Below are positions 34,513 to 45,810 of a stretch of 64,000 nt of DNA, one piece after another. A program made the translations under genes and the position numbers. The stretch lies in contig OZ038433.1 of NCBI GenBank assembly GCA_964036275.1, positions 3,780,013 to 3,844,012 on the forward strand. The letters are read 5' to 3'. The notes under the pieces are model-generated. The model searched no databases. It had not been told where the DNA came from and worked only from the letters and a program-made list of their open reading frames with translations. The stretch's first letter is position 1, and each line of letters starts with the position of its first letter. The stretch is from Litoditis marina (taxonomy: Eukaryota; Nematoda; Chromadorea; Rhabditida; Rhabditidae).

Positions 34513-37500
34513 ATGAGTACTCGTGACGCCCCAATGAAAGGTATTTGTTTTATATCAAAATAGAAATGTTGTACTGGGTTTTCTCTCGATCCTCGGAATT
34601 CAGGACGTAATATTTGACAGAAGATCATTCGATTGTTTCACAAAATTTAACCATAGAAAGCATAATTTGTAGCAGTCTATAAAAAATTATGTGGGCTCGG
34701 TCACTTTGCGTTTGTTCAAATCAGTGATCATAAACTTCTAAAAGTAATCGAAGTTTTCAAAGTCAATACTTTCAGCCACTCCGGTGGGTTTCGATGAGAA
34801 ACAACAACAGGCGATGAACAAAATTGTCCAGACGAAAAAAAGTGCAAAGTTAGTCCTTTTCTCTTTATAACAATGAAAATTAAATATTATCGGGTTTGCT
34901 TACGGAAAGTGGATACCATAAATCTAGCTCTAAACCGCTGTGTATAGTTTGATCTCATCATTTTCCGGTCGTACTTCGAACACTAGCTGCAAGTTGGAAA
35001 GTTAGACTAACCTACAACTCAGATGTCGTTACTCCTTATATCTCATATGTACATCCAGTAGGGCCGAAAGTTCTGATTGATTTTTATTGAAAACTTACTC
35101 GCGTTTCTCTCAAATAATAACCACATTGCAGAGTAGAAGCTCGCGAAGAGGAGAAAAACTACGTGGAGTACAGGAAACGGGCCGTCCTGTATGAATTTCG
35201 TCCCAAAACTGCTGGATATCGCAAAAACACAGATGATGTGAGTTATTTCGTTCCATATTTTTAGTCTGTCAATTCATGTTGTTCTCTTATTTACTGCACA
35301 GGAGCACAAGGAGATGAAGAACATCTGGAATTTCCAAGTTTCTAGTAATTTACTTCTGATGAGCAATCGAATGAAAAACCTTGATGAGTGTAATTGGAAG
35401 TGCAAAATGCAGAATCAGTAAAGAACGTTTTGCGAAATACACTCCATTCTTTATATTTGTCGTTTCAGTCGTTTCCAAAGAAGAGGAGTGGTGTGAGCAT
35501 GGGTTTCGGGGAGAAAAAGGCAGAACTACTGGCGATTCGTCCAAATCCAAAATACGCGACCTGGTTTGGAAAAAGGACCAAAAAGGAAGATAAAAAGCAC
35601 AAGGCAACTGTCGTGTTCGTACTTTTCTTCTTGCACAAGGAAATCGATAGCAATAGAGCATCTACACTTCGTCTTCAATGAGGAATACTCTTTTAAAAGT
35701 TCCCTCCCAGTTCGTTAGTAGTTAAGTTTCTATGGAAGCTCGAGTGAAGCTCGTAAAAATTGTTTGTTATTGGTTATTCCCACACGTTCTCTATCTCGGT
35801 AAAAACTCCCGGGTGTTTCCGTAACAAAACGGCTATCACAGAAGAGATTCTCCACAAACGAGAAATCGCTCGAAATTATATTTTGATTTCAACTTCAATT
35901 CGAAACTAATTTCAACGTGATTCAATTCTAGGTCTTTTTTAACATAATGACACATTTTCTGACATAACGAAGAACGTAATTCTTTTCTGAACAATTGTAT
36001 TGCAGAAAAGCAGAAAAGGTAGCTCCAGCTACCCCGGCGGCCATGGCTTCAAAACGATCAGTTCGAGTGCAACCGGGGGATGGACCAGAAGGTACGCACT
36101 ACGGTTCTTCAAGTCGAAACATGTTTGAGTCGATTCCAACTCAAAACTTTCATTCTGTTCAAACTTGATACCTCGAAAATTAGTTGTCACCACATCAAAC
36201 ACTATTGGATGTCTTCAAAACTAAGAGATTCATTCTCCATGAGTCAAAAGATTCAAGTGAGAACTACCGTGACTAAGTTTATTCGTCGTAAGATCTGACA
36301 TTGAATTTTGAGAGTTCGTTCATGTTGAGTGCGTGTAATTAAATTCGGATACACTCGATTAAACCATACAATTCTTGACAGTTTTCCCTCAGAAAACCAT
36401 CCTTTTGAACAAATCAATGAACGAAAGTCTGACCTAAAACTAATTTGGAATCATTCGTAGATGGTTTTTTCAGATGAAGAAGATAAAGTGGTGCAACGAA
36501 GAGGTCGAAACTGGGCCAATCCCATCGCGGAGGGCGGAGTTCCTTTTTGGATGGCAGTTGAACAAGAGTACGTCAACCCTTAACCTATTTCATTTTCTCT
36601 TGGCAAAAAAGCCGGTCCATGCGAGATTCGAACCAGAGGATTGAGAATTGAGATAAACCATCGCTAGATTACTTTCTGTACTAAATAACGTTTCCTCAAA
36701 CAGTTTTCATAGTTGTGAACATTAGCAACTTACACAGAACAGAGCGTATTCAAAGCCGTACAGTTTTCGCTGTCTGAAAGTGGTTCAAGAGAAGTTCATG
36801 TAGCTTTGTGGATCTAATTACTTAATGATGATTAATCATTTTTGAACTTCAGAGAGGAAGTGGATGACGAAGACTATATTGTGAATATTGAGTCTCTGGA
36901 AAAAGTGAGTATCTACTCTTCTAATTCACAATTTATTCTAATTTTTTAAGTTGTTGTGGATCATGTTTATGTGTTATCACTAACCCTACAATCTGAAAAT
37001 ATAAGTATGAACTCTACTACAGAGTAGGTATGCTAGAAGGTCCCAGCGGCTTCATCCCATCCTGCGTCTCCTCAAACATACTATTTCTCTGCTCTTACCT
37101 CCAGCCGGGAGGTAAGAGACAAGAAACAGTGGGGCAAAGCGAGAGACGCAGGTTGGGATGAATGTGCCGGGATTTTCTAGCATACGTACTCAGGTGAACA
37201 AGGGGGAGCTCCGAGTGGTGTCCGTTCCAATGAACAAGAAATCATTCGATCCCTACGGCGACGTGAAACTCATTATGAAGGAGGACTCCAAGATATTCGA
37301 CAAGTTAGTTGTTTGCTTGGAAATGATTTTTCTATTAAGTGTTCACTCCCGGACGGAATCACAAAAAAGTCGTACATAAGAACATTGAAGGATTGAAGAT
37401 TCCCCACAAAGAATCGCATACACTTCTCTCAAATAATTCGAAGATGGACATTTGAATACACAATGTTTCCGTTAGTTTGAAAACCTTTTTAGTTTGGTTA

Positions 37501-38165
37501 CAAGTTTTGTTCTTTTCAGGAAAATCACCTTCTCCAACACCGTGACCAGTGTGTTATCTCTGATGGGCGAAGGAGGAAAAGGGTGAGCTTCATTATATAA
37601 TAGTCTTCATTTTTTTCGACAGACATAAAACTATAGAATCGAATCAGTAACGCAGTGGAACCGAGATTCAAAAGGTGCAATAATGCGAAGTTGCGCTCGT
37701 CGCTCGTCTAAGTCAGCCCTTCACAAAAGCAAACTACACTGTTTACGGTTTGATTGATCCCATACCGTTATAGTATGTTCCAAATGCTCGTGGATCCACG
37801 CAGAAATCCATGAGATATGTGAAAGTTTGAGTATTTAACGTTTTCGGGAACCTTTAACAATATCAACTTTAGCACTACTATGAAATCACGTTATTTCGAG
37901 AAGGAGTTGTGTGATGGGATTGCCAGTATGTTCGAGATTAGGAAAATCACCCGGTTCTCGTACACTAATACAAACAACTATAGAAAAAAAACAAAATAAT
38001 CAGATCTTATATTGTGTTGTTTCCAGCGTTCTGCCGCCGGCGTTCGATAGAAAGGTGAGTTGGTCGAAACAGATGACGACCATCGCATATGGGTTGGATG
38101 TGGACCGAAAGGACTGGACCCACGTGGAAGAACCATTGAAGGACATCATCAAACCCAAGGAATGA
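34513..38165 (+). CDS. Unrecognised multi-exon protein
   Basis: Exons seen: 34513-34540, 34776-34848, 35132-35237, 35302-35337, 35469-35609, 36006-36094, 36474-36567, 36853-36904, 37194-37303, 37520-37582, 38027-38165, about 310 aa. It starts MSTRDAPMKATPVGFDEKQQ. It is rich in charged residues in the first half (YVEYRKRAVLYEFRPKTAGY, PNPKYATWFGKRTKKEDKKH), has an acidic EEEVDDEDYIVN linker, and ends DWTHVEEPLKDIIKPKE. All junctions agree in phase except 35609 to 36006, which is off by two bases, so an exon is missed there or one boundary is wrong. There is no signal peptide, membrane segment or familiar domain. I infer an intracellular nematode protein of unknown function. Confidence 0.6.
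34940..35022. repeat. Diverged copy of the TGTAGTTTGATC family
   Basis: GTATAGTTTGATCTCATC at the left and a right end ACCTACAAC bracket about 80 bp in an intron. Confidence 0.4.
36606..36690 (-). repeat. Degenerate tRNA-like sequence
   Basis: On the minus strand, TAATCTAGCGATGGTTTATC is followed by CTGGTTCGAATCTCG (box B). The stems do not pair. It is probably a decayed tRNA-derived fragment in an intron. Confidence 0.3.
37028..37185. mobile_element. Imperfect fold-back element in an intron
   Basis: The left half (GTATGCTAGAA, then TTCATCCCATCCTGCGTCTC, then CTCTTACCTCC) is repeated inverted on the right (GGAGGTAAGAG, GAGACGCAGGTTGGGATGAA, TTCTAGCATAC). Arms are about 75 bp with a 5-bp loop. 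The innermost 11 bp are perfect. It lies directly upstream of exon 9 of the unrecognised gene, so the hairpin would form next to the acceptor at 37193. Confidence 0.75.
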
Positions 38166-38997
38166 TACTCACACGATCGTTGTACCACAAACCCACTTTT
38201 GTACCTTTCCACTATCATGATGTTCTCTTCGAAAATGAGCGAAAGTGGGTTTGTCCGATTCGTAGCTTCTTCACATGATCTTTTTATGTTTTTTCTTGTG
38301 TTCGTGACCTCTCAACTAGCGCATACATTTCACCGAATTATAGAACAGGTTTATCATTAGCCAGTCTGGAGGTCAAATCATTCAATTAGTTTGTAACCAA
38401 TATCAGTTCTGATTGTCTACTTATCATCAGTCAGTTGTATAGTAAAAGTGCAATCTCGTGCAATGAAATTATTGGAAACACCATTTGATCATTCATCAGA
38501 GTCGATACTTCTGATATCTGACTTCAAAGTCAATATTAGAGAAAAACTGTTCATGGAAAGAGTCAAAATGATTAAAAACGACAAAATAAAACAAAAATGG
38601 TTTTGCAATTGGTTTTGGTTACAAAAGAAGAAGCGAAGGAGGGAAATTGGTGGAATCTGGGGATTGAAGGTGAGCCCAGAATAGTAGGTAAGGCCAGAAT
38701 AGAACTTTTGGTAACATCATACTCTAATTATTGTTCTTTGGCTTCCATTTGACAATACCTAAATGGCCAGGTTAGGTGTTTGGAGTTTTCAAATTTACCG
38801 ACTCTGGGCTGTATGTTAAATCCCCACGAGAAGCACTACCACTTTTAAAGGAGGGCAGAATGGAAAGCTGGCTTATGTACCCCGAAGTACCTAAAAATAA
38901 CGTTGCGCGCGCCGAAACAGGCAAAATCGTGTCGTATGCAAGCTAGGTTACTTAGTTTGAATTAAAATTTATACATATCGGTTTTCTCGGGACTATT

Positions 38998-39345
38998 TTA
39001 CTTTCGCCCCCCACTTTTTTCGTTTTAGCCGAAATAAGTCCTGTGTTACTTTCACCCCCCACCATGGGGGGGGGGGGGGTGAGAGTAACATGGCTCTGTT
39101 TCAACTAAGAATCACAAGGGTTGGGGGCTATTGTTAAAGATTGCCGGGGGTGTTACTTTTACCCCCAATTTACGTTAGTGGGGGGTGATTGTGCAATGTC
39201 GACATTTAACTTTAGTCCCCCAACCTACCATACATTTACCTTTTACCCCCTACCATTTTCTGTTGAAACTAGTGCGGGTGGGTGCGAGGGGGGCAAACTA
39301 TCACGGGGGTGGAATAGTACGGTGGGGGGCGAGAGTAAACATTTT
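38998..39345. repeat. Degenerate block of C-run and G-run units
   Basis: Repeated words of the type TTACTTTCGCCCCCCAC and GTGGGGGGCGAGAGTAAA occur in both orientations, including one run of 13 G. The same words recur at 44855-45200. It lies just left of the hairpin at 39384. Confidence 0.7.
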
Positions 39346-39383
39346 CCGGTTTCTTTTGGGAAGCTCTTTCACATGAACTTTCT

Positions 39384-39503
39384 GAGGCCGTATGCATGAA
39401 ACATCCCGGGCCGGGTTGGGATGCTATCCCGAGCTATTTCCCGGCCAATTCAGCTCGGGATAGCATCCCGACCCGGCCCGGGATGTTTCATGCATACGGC
39501 CTC
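39384..39503. repeat. GC-rich near-perfect inverted repeat (52-bp arms)
   Basis: Arms 39384-39435 and 39452-39503 are complementary over 52 bp with one mismatch, separated by a 16-nt loop. Each arm contains CATCCCGGGCCGGG. The sequence is far richer in GC than its surroundings. As RNA or single-stranded DNA it would form a very stable hairpin. Confidence 0.9.
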
Positions 39504-39654
39504 TGCTCTGCCCCCTTTAAAGCTATTCAGACAATCCTTTCTGTTCTGTTTCCAACTACATAATTATGAACGCTAACAGAGAACAAAAAACTTGAATAAC
39601 AAGTACGTCAAAGTTTTTATGTGATCGATTGTTCATGAATATGTTATCCTCTTC

Positions 39655-42188
39655 TCATTGAGCTGGTTTTCTGACCCGGTATACGGTAATGGGACGACAG
39701 TAGGTGGCCATCCACTCATGGTAGTTCTGCAAAGTGAAAGACTATTTTGACAAAGTCTCGAGACAAAGGAGGTTGTGAATGAGCCAACGCGCAGGAAAAT
39801 GAACTTATTTTATTGGTTTTGGTCTCGGAATGCTTATTTCAGATATAACTTGTCGCAAATGGTATTTGCTGTGATAAACATTCTAGGAAACCACTAGAAA
39901 TAGTTTAGCATCCCGAAAATTACTCCCAAATGTCCGAGATAGGGACCAGGTCATCGATCTTTTCGTAAAAACATACCAGAAGTTCCAGGAGAACGTTCTG
40001 AATTTCCTCGACATGTTTCACTTTTGCCTCAGGAAGAGTGACTTTCATGAAGTTGTCCAGCTGGAAGCAATTTGTGTGGTGCAGTGAAAACATGACTGAA
40101 CTAACTCCAGAAGAACGAAAACATTCTCAAACTTGTGTGATTGAAAGTTTGGTCTGAAAATTTGTTCCGTTGGGGGAAAAAAGTGATGTACTCCATGGAC
40201 TTTTCAACCGTTTCAACCCATCATTGTCTTTTTTCCAAAAGAAGGCGGCGAAATCTCATTACATTATCATACTTTTCCGACACTACACCAACCTTCTTCA
40301 GTTCTTTCTCGTATTTTTCCGTGGTCTTCTTGACGTTTTTCGCCTTCTGTGGAGTTTCTCCCTTGTTCAACGCGGCCGTCGCAGAATCCATATCATCTTT
40401 TCTGTTCAGAATATCCTTCTTCAGAACTTCGAACTAAAAAAGAGGAGAGTGAACATCTGATCTTATCGCAATTACTCTATTATGTTAACGAACTGAATGA
40501 GGCTCTATTGATTATTCGAACTTCCTGACGTAGTCTGATCTACTGCGGCCTAATTCGCAAACTTTCACTCGAAAGAAACGAATCAATCTACAACCATAGT
40601 GCTATAGAAAAACGAACACCGCATAGATTGGCTTAGGAAAAAAGCAAAATCAAAATAGCTAAATTTGAAGTTTTACCCACCTCAGAATACGTGTGATTGA
40701 TGAACGTGCGGATGTGGTGAAGCCAAATGCGACATCGAGCTTGCACGTCGACAAGTTTCTTATTGGCAGATTCGGCCTCCTGCGCGCACTGCTTGATCAT
40801 CTGAAGTCGATATATCTTTACAACGGGAAAATACCTTACTTAACTCTACTTGAAAAAGGGGTGATAGTTATAAACATGACATGCAGTCCGCAGTCATACT
40901 TGCCTATGGAGGTGCTATTATGCAAGCCAAAAATTATCCGGTTAACGAAAGAAGACAGAAATATGTTTTCAATGGTCATTTCGTTTTGTTCGCACATGTT
41001 GTGCCAGCCGATAAACTTGCATCTATAGAAACTGACCGAATCTTCGTACCACTGCCCCTTCATTCCCTTCACACTGACAGTAAATTGCTCGAATGGAGAG
41101 GTCCCGGGAGGGTAGGCTATGTTCTGGAGTTGTACAAATTGGATGGTAAATTATAAATTCAAATCAATCTTGGGACTGTAAAAAAGAGCGAAACCAGCTG
41201 ACGCAAACTAGTCATTGCCGATATGGCCTAACATGCAACAGTTTAAGGTACATAGCTTCCTTGATAGTTTGATTGAAGCACAACTTTGCTCGACTGGTGG
41301 CTTACATGTGCAGAGTTGGGTGCAGGCGTATACTCCGGATTTCCCACCAGCACTTGCAGGATACCAGCTGTTACCTCCATCAATGCAGCCTGTGAAAATG
41401 AAGAGGAAGAAAATGAGTTTGAAAAAGTTAAAAGTTTACTATTTCTCAAGCAAGCGAACACGAAGTATATTGCTCGACCCTGCTGTGTTTGTAGTTTGAT
41501 CCAGTTGATGTTTGCTCGAAACTAACAAACCACTGCGTGTATCGAGATCAAAATACAACAAGAATTTCGTACACCCCTCGTACCTTGTACTCATCACATT
41601 CTTTACACGACTGTTGAACTTCGGTGGGGAGGGCACTCCAATCCACGTGGGTCACGGCTTTCTTGATGTGTTTGATGACCGCCGCGAACGGGTTCTCTTT
41701 CTGGCTGGCTCTGAATTAGATAAAGTCTCAATGGATGTCTAGTCGTTGCCAACGGAAAGGCGGGACGGTACCGTATATCTCACTTACCGCTGTGTACGCA
41801 CACATGTCTTCGGTTCCAAAGCTTTCTCGCTATGTGCTTAATAGCGCAGTAGTCAGCATCCTGCTACGAAAGTTTTGCTCGCAGGTTCGATTCCGGCAAG
41901 AGACAGACATTTATAAATTTGGCTCTCACTATAAAGAGGTGTTACTCTTTGTAGTTTTATCTGAGAACACATCAGTCTACGATAACAACTGAACTGTGGA
42001 ATGTGATCAAACCATGAAGTCGCAACAGACAACGTGTATACTTTCAACTAGCCGTGAGCAACCCTTATACCACGTATCTAACGCCGTAGGATGACGGGCG
42101 TTTTTATTTGACGAAGAAAGACATAAAATTTGCTCTACCCAAAAACTGGAAGTATGGAAATAGTGGCAACTCACTCCTCCTCGCTCAT
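39655..42188 (-). CDS. BAR-domain-like protein
   Basis: Eight exons on the minus strand (42175-42188, 41584-41710, 41306-41389, 41037-41123, 40681-40800, 40293-40433, 39977-40060, 39655-39726) total 729 nt, 242 aa. After the 14-nt first exon every junction is phase 0. It starts MSEEEASQKENPFAAVIKHI, contains the long amphipathic helices IKQCAQEAESANKKLVDVQA and DDMDSATAALNKGETPQKAK, and ends VLLELLNYHEWMATYCRPI plus a short tail. The helix pattern, total length and the KAKNVKKTTEKYEKELKK stretch resemble BAR domains, which dimerise and bend membrane. There is no SH3 domain. Assignment is by pattern only; another coiled-coil family is possible. The intron after exon 1 holds a SINE-like copy and a TGTAGTTTTATC-ended repeat. 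Confidence 0.7.
41490..41557. mobile_element. Intronic fold-back repeat (TGTAGTTTGATC ends)
   Basis: TGTAGTTTGATC at the left and GATCAAAATACAA at the right (one mismatch) bracket 68 bp in an intron of the BAR-like gene. Confidence 0.6.
41738..41932 (+). mobile_element. tRNA-derived SINE-like copy 2
   Basis: Similar over about 195 bp to 33624-33820. Box A side TAATAGCGCAGTAGTCAGC and box B GCAGGTTCGATTCCGG are intact. The box A region resembles elongator tRNA-Met. It is inserted in intron 1 of the BAR-like gene, opposite to that gene's transcription. Confidence 0.75.
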
Positions 42189-42835
42189 CCTTCCCAGAAA
42201 ATGAAAAGTGGAGAATGAAGCTCTCAAATGATCTTCTCTCTCCGTTTACGGGCAGACAAGAAAAAACACGTTTGTTTACGAGTTGGAGAGAACGGGCATA
42301 TTTTCCTGGGAAGAAAAACTTCGAGGCAACGATGGAATTTTCCGGGAAAAATACCTGAGAAAACAAAAGACTTTTCCGAGGAAAAGATCCTGTTTGAGGT
42401 TCAGCCGTTTATCATGTGAATTTTCGAAGGGGAACTGAAATTATTCGTCGGAATTCATTCATACTTTATTCGGCAGCTCTACCTGGGGTGGTTTAGTTTT
42501 TCAACGGTCCATGAACCACAACTGATAACAGACTCATTAGACGGTTGGTGCAAATTTATTCTAATCGGAACCGTTCTTTCATAAAACAACTCCTCATCAA
42601 CCTATATGGAGAACCGGAATCTTCGCTGTAGTTTGATCTCGATACACACCATAGTTTTCTGATTTTGACCGAAGTGCGAGATACAATCCACAGCAGTACT
42701 CAGCAGTTCTTTTGCTTGGAAAAAGCGCATAATATTTCCCGCCAAAGGACGAAAGGGTAGGGGCAATTATTCTCAGTTTTCCCCAAATTTCCTCACTTTA
42801 AAACCACAATTAGCAAATTCATTTGTATTTTCCAG
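42189..42835. other. Divergent intergenic region
   Basis: Lies between the minus-strand BAR-like gene and the plus-strand MSP gene, so it should hold both promoters. A repeat with the end TGTAGTTTGATCTCGATACA occupies about 42627-42693. No clear TATA box was seen. Confidence 0.4.
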
Positions 42836-44641
42836 ATGGATAACAAAGCCACCTCTACAGTTCCTGCCACCTCTACAGTTCCTGCCACCTCTACAGTTCC
42901 TGCCACCTCTACAGTTCCTGCCACCTCTACAGTTCCTGCCACCTCTACAGTTCCTGCCACCTCTACAGTTCCTGCCACCTCTACAGTTCCTGCCACCTCT
43001 ACAGTTCCTGCCACCTCTACAGTTCCTGCCACCTCTACAGTTCCACTACCAAACAGGTCAATATTTGAGAATGCATGAAATTTGTTTCTAGATTAGTTTT
43101 CAGACTTTCGCATACTCGGAAAAAGATTATACTATTTATGTCATTTCAGGCCGGGAGAACCCGATTTCAAACTAGAAATCACTCAGGAATGCGTGCCTTT
43201 CAATTGCACGGCTGATCACAAATCAGTTTCGACCGACATCAAAATTAAAAATATCACCAAAGACAAGCAATGTTTCAAGGTTTGTATGTTCCTAACTTTT
43301 CCAGAGTCAGTGAGCGTGTAAAACTAAATATTTATTGTGGTATTTTCTGATGGCAGAGAGAATTTGTTTCATGTTCACCGAGTTTGTTTTCAGATAAAAT
43401 GTACTTCTGCGGATATCTTTCGTGTGCAGCCTCCGTATGGATTTGCCAAAGTGGACGAGACAGTGACTATTCGCATATGGTTTCAGGTATCAGCGTAGTA
43501 TGTTTGAATAAGCTGCTCGGAAAACCTGCACAAAACAAATCTCATGGTTTAAAATGTTTGAACGTCAACGTTCAGAACAATTGTGGGAAATTACAAATTA
43601 GCACAGTTTTTGCGTTTCATATTTCCTCAGTTCTTCTAGAGGGTTTTCCGTGTCACCAAATAAATTTCGTTTACGCGAGTTTGAATGTTTATGAATAAAT
43701 GGATGAATGCGCTTAATCAATCTTCATTCATCTTTCGATGTAGGGTCCAATAGATTTGAATATGAGTTGCCTGAGATCTTCGTTGTAGTTTGATCTAGAT
43801 ATAGTCTTTCCGTTCCTACTAAGACTCCTACCGTAGGATATCGAAACTTCCAAACCGTTTCGCTCACTTACTTTTGATCGGAGAAGTTTAGGATTTTCGT
43901 ATCTCATTCACCTTCTCACGTAGAATAAATATAGGAGAGCATTTTCCATGAACTACAGTTTCAGCTTCACAACAGCCTCGGAAAGTTTGTACGGTTACTG
44001 TAGGAGTCTCAGTAGGAATGCTGTGAACTATACACGCCATGGTTCACGAAGTTCGACCAGACATGACGAGATCAAACTACAAACACAACGGAATAGAGTA
44101 CACGGTATAGGCCTGCTTTGGTGAGAGCTAACCCTATATATCAACTTATGCCTACTTTCAGAACAAAGTGATTCCTGACGTTCAGAAGTACTATTTCGCG
44201 TTCTACCACATGAAATGTCCAGCGGGTAAAAATACGAAGGACGTTTGGACAAAAACATGGCACCCTGATGGTAAATAGAACAAAACATCATAACAAATTA
44301 ATTATAAATTGTAAAACTGCCTATCTAATTTGTTTGGCCCTAATCCACTTCAACCTAGTAACTAGTTCAGCCAGAACTCATTGTAAAAAGCGTTAGTAAT
44401 CACTGTTTTGTAGATTCGCATTTCTACGTTAGGTTCTGTTCATCCTATGAACCGAACCTAATGTAGGAATGAGTCGAATATCGCTTAAATACTGAATAAA
44501 AAAGATTGAAACGTAATATTTCATGAGTGTGATCATTCCAGAGTGGTAGGATCTGCGTACACAGCAGAATGGGTATTGATCGGTTTTTCATCGATTACAG
44601 GAGTCCGTCGTCTGCCTGCCATTTTCAACCGTCCCCAATGA
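42836..44641 (+). CDS. MSP-domain protein with N-terminal hexapeptide repeat
   Basis: Five exons (42836-43056, 43150-43279, 43394-43486, 44162-44270, 44601-44641) give 594 nt, 197 aa. MDNK is followed by eleven copies of ATSTVP and then an MSP-type immunoglobulin-like domain starting RPGEPDFKLEITQECVPFNC. Landmarks are KIKNITKDKQCFKIKCTSAD, FRVQPPYGFAKVDETVTIRI and YYFAFYHMKC, ending LPAIFNRPQ. MSP domains build nematode sperm cytoskeleton and also occur in signalling adaptors. The acceptor TTTTCCAG abuts the ATG. The gene at 49164 is a close paralogue with the same intron positions but no repeat. Its 3' region has AATGAA where the paralogue has AATAAA. Confidence 0.88.
42848..43045 (+). repeat. 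Perfect 18-bp coding minisatellite, 11 copies
   Basis: GCCACCTCTACAGTTCCT is repeated head to tail eleven times without a base change, encoding (ATSTVP)11. Because 18 is a multiple of three, copy-number changes keep the MSP domain in frame. Confidence 0.95.
44028..44083. repeat. Half-copy of the TGTAGTTTGATC family
   Basis: ATACACGCCATGGTTCACGA and GATCAAACTACAA match the right two-thirds of the copy at 32057. Another left end, TGTAGTTTGATCTAGATATA, lies at 43784. Confidence 0.5.
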
Positions 44642-45810
44642 AGAGCGTGAAACCCTCAACTAAGAATGATCAATTTCATCTATTTACTTGTAATGTGTAG
44701 CTATATTATCGATTTATGATTTGCACTTAATGAAGTGGGTCAACGATTTCAAAGTTACCATATACCAATACATTGATGACTTGTTAAAAAACGAGTTTAC
44801 TAGAAGTAAACATTAGTTTTGTATGGAACACAATGAATGTGGGGAAAATTGAAGTATCGCCCCCCCCCACTATAGTTGGTTCCCTCCCGTAGCACTTCAA
44901 CCCAAGCTAAAACCTGAAAATCTAGGAGAGGGGGGGGGGTCAAAATTCAAATTCGACATTTTCTACTTACCCCCCCCCCCCCCACTTGGGTCGGCGGGGG
45001 GTAGAACTTCAATGATGGGGGGCCAAACTTCAACGAGTGGGGGCTGAACTTCAATACCCAAAATGTTTACTTTTTACCCCCCACCCTCAAACTTTTGTAT
45101 TGCAGGTGATAAATGGAATTATAACCCCCCGGTGGGGGGGGGGTCAAACTACAATTCCTCAAACGCATTAAAATTTAGAAAGGTGGGGGGTGAAAAGTCA
45201 ATGTTCCCCGAATATGAAAGGAGACCAATAGAGAAAAGCTTTGGGGAATAATGATTCGTGGTCTGACTTTTTAATTAGCACAACTTCTGAACAACTCCTA
45301 AGCTGCACAAAGATACAACTACCTTATATTCTTAGGGCGTCCACTATAGCGAGTCGAGATCGGCATGACGAACAAAAACAAACCTCATAAAAAAATTTCG
45401 ATGGGTTCATGATAACAAAACGGTCATTTTCACTTGACACTGCTAACCGAAAAAAAAATTACGGTCCTAGGCAAAATTGAACTTTTGATCTGAACTGCGA
45501 GCAAATACTGTCTTTGCACTTTGCATCACTCATAAGTGAGAAATGTTAACTTCCCAAAACAACAAATTCGTACACAAACAACAAAGTCCTACCAGGGCAT
45601 GAGAATAAAGATATAGAGCGGAAAATCCTACGCTTGTTTTGCGTGGTTAGGCATCCGTATACGACTTTTATAGTTTTATAGAACCCTAGTTTGAGTTCTG
45701 TCGCAGTTTGTTTCCAAATTCAATGGAGTAAAATATGATACAACGTGCTGTCTCATCATTTATTTTCTGATAGACAACATTACCATCTACAAAAACGGAG
45801 CAGACCTTCT
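44642..45810. other. Convergent intergenic region with G/C-run block
   Basis: Separates the plus-strand MSP gene from the 3' end of the minus-strand MSP gene. Apart from the block at 44855-45200 I see no feature; 45250-45800 is unremarkable AT-rich sequence. Confidence 0.5.
44855..45200. repeat. Second block of alternating C-runs and G-runs
   Basis: Runs of 7-15 C and 6-10 G alternate, joined by words such as GAACTTCAATGATGGGGGG and TTTACTTTTTACCCCCCAC. Similar words occur at 38998-39345. The runs could form G-quadruplex or triplex DNA. Confidence 0.75.

Larger units (their letters stand above)
38166..39654. other. Intergenic; G/C-run block and GC-rich hairpin
   Basis: Convergent gap between a plus-strand and a minus-strand gene. 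The first 800 bp show nothing I can support. It then contains the G-run and C-run block (about 38998-39345) and the 120-bp hairpin (39384-39503). Confidence 0.6.

Noticed and set aside
42793..43032. Minus-strand frame of repeated EVAGTV
   Set aside because: It is the antisense of the ATSTVP minisatellite; the plus-strand frame joins to the MSP domain.
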